From Sphingobacteriales bacterium 44-15 (GTDB lineage Bacteria > Bacteroidota > Bacteroidia > Chitinophagales > Chitinophagaceae): 33,992 nucleotides of DNA. The notes beneath the pieces are model-generated. The model was not told the origin of the DNA. It did no database searches and saw only the letters and a program-made list of their open reading frames with translations. The stretch spans positions 1 to 33,992 of the forward strand of contig MKWG01000041.1 in assembly GCA_001899685.1 (NCBI GenBank), given 5' to 3'. This document shows positions 29,787 through 33,992 of the stretch, one piece after another. The position numbers and the translations under genes were made by a program. The first letter of the stretch is position 1. Each line of letters opens with the position of its first letter.

Positions 29787-32700
29787 CTGGTCTGTTTTCC
29801 TGTACATAATCCACATAAGGCTGCCATGCTGCATATTCAGCCGCAGGTCTCATTTCCAGATACCGCCTTACAAAATAATGCATGGTTATTTGCCCCTGTT
29901 GCTCGGGATTGAACGACAAGAAATTGCCGTTCGCATTATTCAATGCGGTCTCACCGCCCTGTCCGTCTATCCGTCCCGACAGGTCAGTGATGGGATTACC
30001 CGCATAATCGCCGTTGGGTATGGTGATAGCCGCGCCCTCTGTGTAACCGTAGTTATAGCCTGCACCTGCCTGGCTTGCGATGGCCTCCGCCATATAGATC
30101 GGCCCTATATTTTGATTTTGCCATACATGTGTCATTTCATGTATCAGCGAAGACCTGCGGATAGGACCATCATCGGCGTCAAAGTTGATAAGGTTGCCTG
30201 TAACGAATGCCCGTGACTGGGGATTGCCGGTAAAGAAATCCTGGATACCGAAAATAATGCTGTTGGTAGGATTTTCTGTAGCAATATACACCTTGTCAAG
30301 ATCAATGATATCTTCAAAGATCAACGAAATATCTGCTCTTTCCGCAGCAGTAAGATGGCGGAAGCTGTTCAGCATTTCCATCAGGATAAATATTGCTGTA
30401 TCCAACAAACCGCTTGCTATTTCCAGTATCCCTTCAAGCATTGTTACAATATCTTCTCCAATGGCAACCATTGCGTGTATACATTCATCTAAAAACTCTT
30501 CGCCTGCATCTACTACCGCCTGCACCACCTGGTTCATGGTTTGCCCCAACTGGCGTGCGGCTTTGATCAGATTATTCATCGCCTGATCCGGGTGGATAGC
30601 TGTTTCAACAATGAGTTGCGCCAGGGTGATACCTGCTTCAAATGCACCACGTACTACTTCAAGCGCTACTTCAAACGCTTTGCCCACTGTCCATACTACC
30701 AGTTTTGCCAGTGTGAACCCTGCGCTCAACGCGCCCTTCACGAATTTTGCAAGACCCGGTATAAAATCTTTTTCAAGATAGTTCAATGCATATACCACTG
30801 AATTGCCAAGGCGTTCCCACATGCCGGCAAGCTGTTCCAGCATCTCATCCCCGATGGTAATTGCCCAGTCAATGATCTCGGTAACTGCTGCGCCTACACT
30901 TTCCACCAGTTGAATGATCTTCTCAAATACCGCCCTTGTCTGCTGGGCAGCCCAGGTGAGCACTTCGGAAACGCTTTTCTTTACAAACCTGCAGGCTAAT
31001 ATTGCCTCGCGCCATAAAGCTGAAGCCAGATCTTCGCCACGGCTTATCAGCCAGTCAAGCACTTCGCCAACAGGACCCAGCGCCTGCAATATGCCATTGA
31101 CTATCTTACGGAAGATATAATAAGTAGTGCCGACTACCGATTCTAGTATTTCTGCAACGGTGGCGCCCACCTGTATAGCGGCATCTATCAGCCTTGCGGC
31201 AGCCCTGTAGGTAAATTCCACCAGCGTTTTTGTAAATTCAAGAATGGTCTTGCCAAGGTCAAAAGCAGCTTTGATCACCTGTTTCAGCAGGTTCATGGCA
31301 ATGTTAAATACATCTTTAATAAGGTTGAGCAAAGTTTTACCGAGGTTAAAGAATGCCTGCACTACTTTTTTAATAGCGCTTAAGGCGTGCGTGGCAATGG
31401 TTTCAATTACCTCAAACAAGGTGCGCCCTGCCTGCAGCAATCCGTCAAGTACTTTGGTGGCAATATCTATTGCAGCGGTGGCAAGGTATTTGGTAAACTC
31501 AATGATCGCCGTGCCGATACGGACCGCTGCGCTTACCACTTCACGCACCAGGTTTACGGCAGCTGTCGCCACACTATCTATAATGTTAGCCAGCGTTTTG
31601 CCAAGATCCATGAAGGAGCGAATGATGGTGTCGAACAATGCAGAAGGGCGTGTAATGGCCGTTACCAGTATTTCCGCAATTGTTTTTCCCAGCTCCAGGA
31701 ATGCCTGCACAAAACCCTTTACCAGCGCCAGTCCAAACTGGAAGGCTTTCTCCAGGATATTCCCGATGCTCTTGCCAATTTCCAGCAGCGCTTCAGTAGC
31801 TTTTTTAACAACGTCATACGTTTTGGTAGCGATCCATGATACAAACTCTATCAACTGGCGCCCTAACTGGTCGATGGCGCGCAATACTGTAATGAAAGCG
31901 TCTTTGGCGAGATTGACCGCAGCATCCAGCACATCAAACATGGCTTTCCCGATAGCGGTAATACCGGTTATTATTTTCTTCAGTAATTCATACCCGTTTG
32001 CCAGAGCGGCGGACAAAAGATCAAGAATAGTTTTGCCGGCCTCCATCAATGCTTTTACCAGCCCGGCAACGGCGTCGGCAGCCCAGTTAATTACATCTGT
32101 GATAGCCGCGGCAAGTGATTTTGCTGCATCAACCACAGCATCCACAACGGAATTAATAGCGTTGACAATATCGTCTGCCAGGTCGCCGAAAAAATCTACT
32201 ACCGCTTCGTCCATATCTTCATGCTGTGGATCGGCGGGCTTTTTTTCTTTATCTTCAAGACGCATGAGCTCAAGCCCTGCATCTCTGAGCCAAAAAAGCA
32301 CTTCGTCAACTGCCGACCTGTCGAGGTTTTTCTCTTCTCCCACAAAATCTTTCATGATCACGCGGCCATATCCTCTCGGCAACTGGCTGATGGCATGCAC
32401 TACGCCTCTTGCCTGACCGGCTTTCCTGTAACCGCTGATCAATGCTTTTCTTTCTGCTTTCTTCAGGTGCACTGCCTCCTGGAAAAGCTCCCGGTGCTGT
32501 TGGTGCTCCGGTAAGCTTATGGCGTATGATTCAGCTAATCTTATAGCATCCTGGGGTGATTTTTTGTATACCTGGCTGAAAGCCGGAGCCAGCTCCACTG
32601 CCCTGAAATTTCCTTTTTTGAGCGTAGTCTGCAGCGCCTTTTTGTTGCGGAAAGATGTTTTTTGAAGCGACTGCATGAGCCTGTTGTTGCCTGGTACCAT

Positions 32701-32826
32701 CTTTGTAATGTCAGGCAAAGCTTTTACAGATTTTTTTGACCGTGATACAGCAGTTGTCTTTTTGGCTGCTTTAGATCGGGGTTTACCCTTTTCAACTTTT
32801 GATCTGGTAATTCGTTTACTTTTCAT
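29776..32826 (-). CDS. Giant 29-residue-repeat helical protein with C-terminal zincin motif
   Basis: A 1016-residue protein without signal peptide. Residues 1-40 are Lys/Arg/Ser-rich, and 45-200 helical and mixed-charge. Residues about 231-815 are near-continuous amphipathic helix built of 29-residue units with consensus x-x-L-G-K-T-I-x-x-I-L-x-x-A. The signature Gly recurs at 264, 293, 322, 351, 380, 409, 438, 467, 496, 525 and 554, and again at 645, 674, 703, 732, 761 and 790; between 554 and 645 there are three weak units and a 4-residue slip. Residues about 820-1016 form a distinct domain with H896-E-M-T-H900-V-W-Q, as in DUF4157-like zincins; E914 is a possible third ligand. Likely an exported or intracellular effector or scaffold; the role is unknown. 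Confidence 0.8.
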   Translation of the reverse strand: MKSKRITRSKVEKGKPRSKAAKKTTAVSRSKKSVKALPDITKMVPGNNRLMQSLQKTSFRNKKALQTTLKKGNFRAVELAPAFSQVYKKSPQDAIRLAESYAISLPEHQQHRELFQEAVHLKKAERKALISGYRKAGQARGVVHAISQLPRGYGRVIMKDFVGEEKNLDRSAVDEVLFWLRDAGLELMRLEDKEKKPADPQHEDMDEAVVDFFGDLADDIVNAINSVVDAVVDAAKSLAAAITDVINWAADAVAGLVKALMEAGKTILDLLSAALANGYELLKKIITGITAIGKAMFDVLDAAVNLAKDAFITVLRAIDQLGRQLIEFVSWIATKTYDVVKKATEALLEIGKSIGNILEKAFQFGLALVKGFVQAFLELGKTIAEILVTAITRPSALFDTIIRSFMDLGKTLANIIDSVATAAVNLVREVVSAAVRIGTAIIEFTKYLATAAIDIATKVLDGLLQAGRTLFEVIETIATHALSAIKKVVQAFFNLGKTLLNLIKDVFNIAMNLLKQVIKAAFDLGKTILEFTKTLVEFTYRAAARLIDAAIQVGATVAEILESVVGTTYYIFRKIVNGILQALGPVGEVLDWLISRGEDLASALWREAILACRFVKKSVSEVLTWAAQQTRAVFEKIIQLVESVGAAVTEIIDWAITIGDEMLEQLAGMWERLGNSVVYALNYLEKDFIPGLAKFVKGALSAGFTLAKLVVWTVGKAFEVALEVVRGAFEAGITLAQLIVETAIHPDQAMNNLIKAARQLGQTMNQVVQAVVDAGEEFLDECIHAMVAIGEDIVTMLEGILEIASGLLDTAIFILMEMLNSFRHLTAAERADISLIFEDIIDLDKVYIATENPTNSIIFGIQDFFTGNPQSRAFVTGNLINFDADDGPIRRSSLIHEMTHVWQNQNIGPIYMAEAIASQAGAGYNYGYTEGAAITIPNGDYAGNPITDLSGRIDGQGGETALNNANGNFLSFNPEQQGQITMHYFVRRYLEMRPAAEYAAWQPYVDYVQENRPDAA

Positions 32827-32868
32827 AAAAACTTATTTAAAGAAATGAGGTATTGGTGCTTTCAAAGA

Positions 32869-32900
32869 TTTGAGTTATGCAATAGTACCCTGTAAATTTG
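32869..32900 (+). promoter_or_regulatory. Bacteroidota-type promoter for miaA
   Basis: TTTG at 32869-32872 and TAAATTTG at 32893-32900 are spaced by 20 bases and match the -33 TTTG and -7 TAnnTTTG consensus of Bacteroidota sigma-A promoters exactly. Transcription would start near 32906, leaving a 50-base leader to the ATG at 32956, or about 14 bases to that at 32920. Confidence 0.7.
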
Positions 32901-32955
32901 CCGGAGGGCAATTGTCTTTATGGCTTATCTGCACCGGATTGACAAAACATTTTTG

Positions 32956-33867
32956 ATGGATCATAAAACCTGTATTGTAATAGTTGGACCGACCGCCTCA
33001 GGCAAAACAAGGCTTTCGCTTGAGCTTGCGGAACACTTTAACACAGAGATTATATCCGCAGACTCACGACAATGTTACCGGGAACTGGAGATAGGAGTGG
33101 CCAAACCGGACAAAAAAGAGTTGCAGCAGGTAAAACATCATTTTATTAACTCCCATTCCATACATGAGGAAGTAAATGCGGCTGTTTTTGAGTCGTATGC
33201 TTTAGATGCTGTCCATACCATTTTTGAAAAAAGTGATTATGCAATAGTAGTTGGCGGAACAGGATTGTATATAAAAGCATTTTGTGAAGGAATGGATGAA
33301 ATACCTCCTGTTGATGAAATGGTCCGGCTATCGGTGAGAAAAGAGTATGAGCAAAAGGGAATGGACTGGCTGGATAGTGCTGTTAAATCCGAAGACCCGC
33401 TTTTTTATAGCCGGGGTGAAATATATAATCCCCACCGGATGCTCAGGGCGCTGGAAGTAAAAAGGTCAACAGGCGTTTCAATTATTGATCTGCATGCGGC
33501 GATCAAAAAAGAACGTCCTTTTTCGATCATTAAAGCAGGCATCAGCATCCCGAGAGAAAAAATGTATGAGCAGATCAATGATCGCGTAGATGACATGATC
33601 CGGAGAGGGTTGGTGGAGGAAGCCCGGGCATTATATCCTTTCAAATCACTGTCTGCGCTTCAAACAGTGGGCTACCAGGAAATATTTCAATATATGGATG
33701 GGGAAATTACATTAGAGCAAGCCGTGGAGGAGATCAAAAAAAATACACGCCGCTATGCAAAACGCCAGATGACCTGGTTCAGGAAAGACCCGGAAATACA
33801 TTGGGTGGAGAAAGGGCAGCATGATATTTTTTCGCAGATGACAAGAGAAGTGAGAGGTGAGTGGTAA
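32956..33867 (+). CDS. miaA: tRNA dimethylallyltransferase
   Basis: A 303-residue enzyme with P-loop G-P-T-A-S-G-K-T near its start, the substrate motif I-S-A-D-S-R-Q-C-Y, V-V-G-G-T-G-L-Y-I-K, N-P-H-R-M-L-R-A-L-E and the C-terminal Q-T-V-G-Y-Q-E with T-R-R-Y-A-K-R-Q-M-T-W-F. It transfers a dimethylallyl group from DMAPP to N6 of A37 in tRNAs reading UNN codons. The frame is open to an ATG at 32920. The ATG at 32956 leaves the P-loop about 11 residues from the N-terminus, as usual for the family, and is preferred. It is divergent from the repeat-protein operon. Confidence 0.95.
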   Translation: MDHKTCIVIVGPTASGKTRLSLELAEHFNTEIISADSRQCYRELEIGVAKPDKKELQQVKHHFINSHSIHEEVNAAVFESYALDAVHTIFEKSDYAIVVGGTGLYIKAFCEGMDEIPPVDEMVRLSVRKEYEQKGMDWLDSAVKSEDPLFYSRGEIYNPHRMLRALEVKRSTGVSIIDLHAAIKKERPFSIIKAGISIPREKMYEQINDRVDDMIRRGLVEEARALYPFKSLSALQTVGYQEIFQYMDGEITLEQAVEEIKKNTRRYAKRQMTWFRKDPEIHWVEKGQHDIFSQMTREVRGEW

Positions 33868-33920
33868 GTGGTAAGTGATAAGTAGTGAGACGTGAAACGA
33901 TAGACGTGAGATGACTGTCA
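33850..33920. repeat. GTGAGTGGTAAGTGG-type simple repeat after miaA
   Basis: Overlapping the miaA stop, degenerate 7-8-bp units occur in tandem: GTGAGAGGTGAGTGGTAAGT, then GGTAAGTGATAAGTAGTGAG and ACGTGAAACGATAGACGTGAG. The composition resembles one arm of the inverted repeat at 18164-18252. The remaining bases to 33992 hold no supported feature. Confidence 0.5.
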
Positions 33921-33992
33921 TGTCCTGATATAAGTAGACAGATTTATAACAAAAAAATCTGTAATACCATGACAAGAGAGCCCCCAACAGTG

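Noticed and set aside
30380-32140. Possible CRISPR-like or DNA-level tandem repeat, because of the 87-base period
   Set aside because: The period exists at protein level only; the DNA units are strongly diverged and lie inside one continuous coding frame.
31244-32416. A 390-codon plus-strand open frame antisense to the repeat protein
   Set aside because: Its openness follows from the Ala/Leu/Ile-rich repeats on the minus strand. Composition is Ser/Ala/Arg-rich without domains, and the minus-strand frame is longer with a clear repeat period and zincin motif.

Overview
The window comes from a Bacteroidota chromosome, most likely a Chitinophagaceae-type bacterium. Three things point there. Several products are Bacteroidota-type: DUF2911, CarboxypepD_reg domains ending in an E-V-V-V-x-G-Y motif, a VWA/sigma/TonB-like locus, and a DUF6496 protein with a histone-like tail. 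A promoter in front of miaA fits the TTTG / TAnnTTTG consensus. Shine-Dalgarno sequences are generally absent. I see no tRNA, rRNA, CRISPR array or transposase gene.

Layout. 1-500: tail of an unidentified gene and a folded non-coding stretch. 503-6204 (+): secreted beta-helix protein, Na+/H+ antiporter, DUF1905/YdeI protein, ICMT-like methyltransferase, Crp/Fnr regulator, and a VOC protein preceded by a perfect CRP-type palindrome. 6484-7779 (-): lipoprotein with a ZU5-like domain. 8178-13451 (-): nitrite assimilation operon nirB-nirD-nirC-porin. Divergent from it (+): cobA, which makes the siroheme precursor NirB needs, and a second Crp/Fnr regulator. 15132-21392: small and housekeeping genes (DUF6496, NUDIX, aldo/keto reductase, bicupin, Gfo/Idh/MocA oxidoreductase, M90 peptidase). 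21680-25633: VWA protein divergent from an ECF sigma factor and a TonB-like membrane protein. 25780-26610: DUF2911 protein. 26753-32826 (-): the most unusual locus. 32956-33867 (+): miaA.

The 26753-32826 locus is a compact minus-strand operon. Its first gene encodes a 1016-residue protein with about twenty 29-residue helical repeats and a C-terminal HEMTH zincin motif. Next come a caspase-fold (C25/CHAT-like) cysteine peptidase, an acyl carrier protein, an intact ketosynthase, a 130-residue ketosynthase-like fragment and a 49-residue membrane protein. Two junctions overlap and two others are only 16 bases long. I do not recognise this combination as a described system.

Non-coding structure is rich. 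A 103-104 bp inverted-terminal-repeat element (MITE-like) occurs twice in opposite orientations, each copy flanked by a 9-bp direct repeat. A second repeat family forms long hairpins at three convergent gene junctions, one copy being split by a nested palindrome. A TTAAGTGTTA motif (read on +) lies 9-11 nt upstream of the start codons of nirB, nirD (one base shorter) and nirC.
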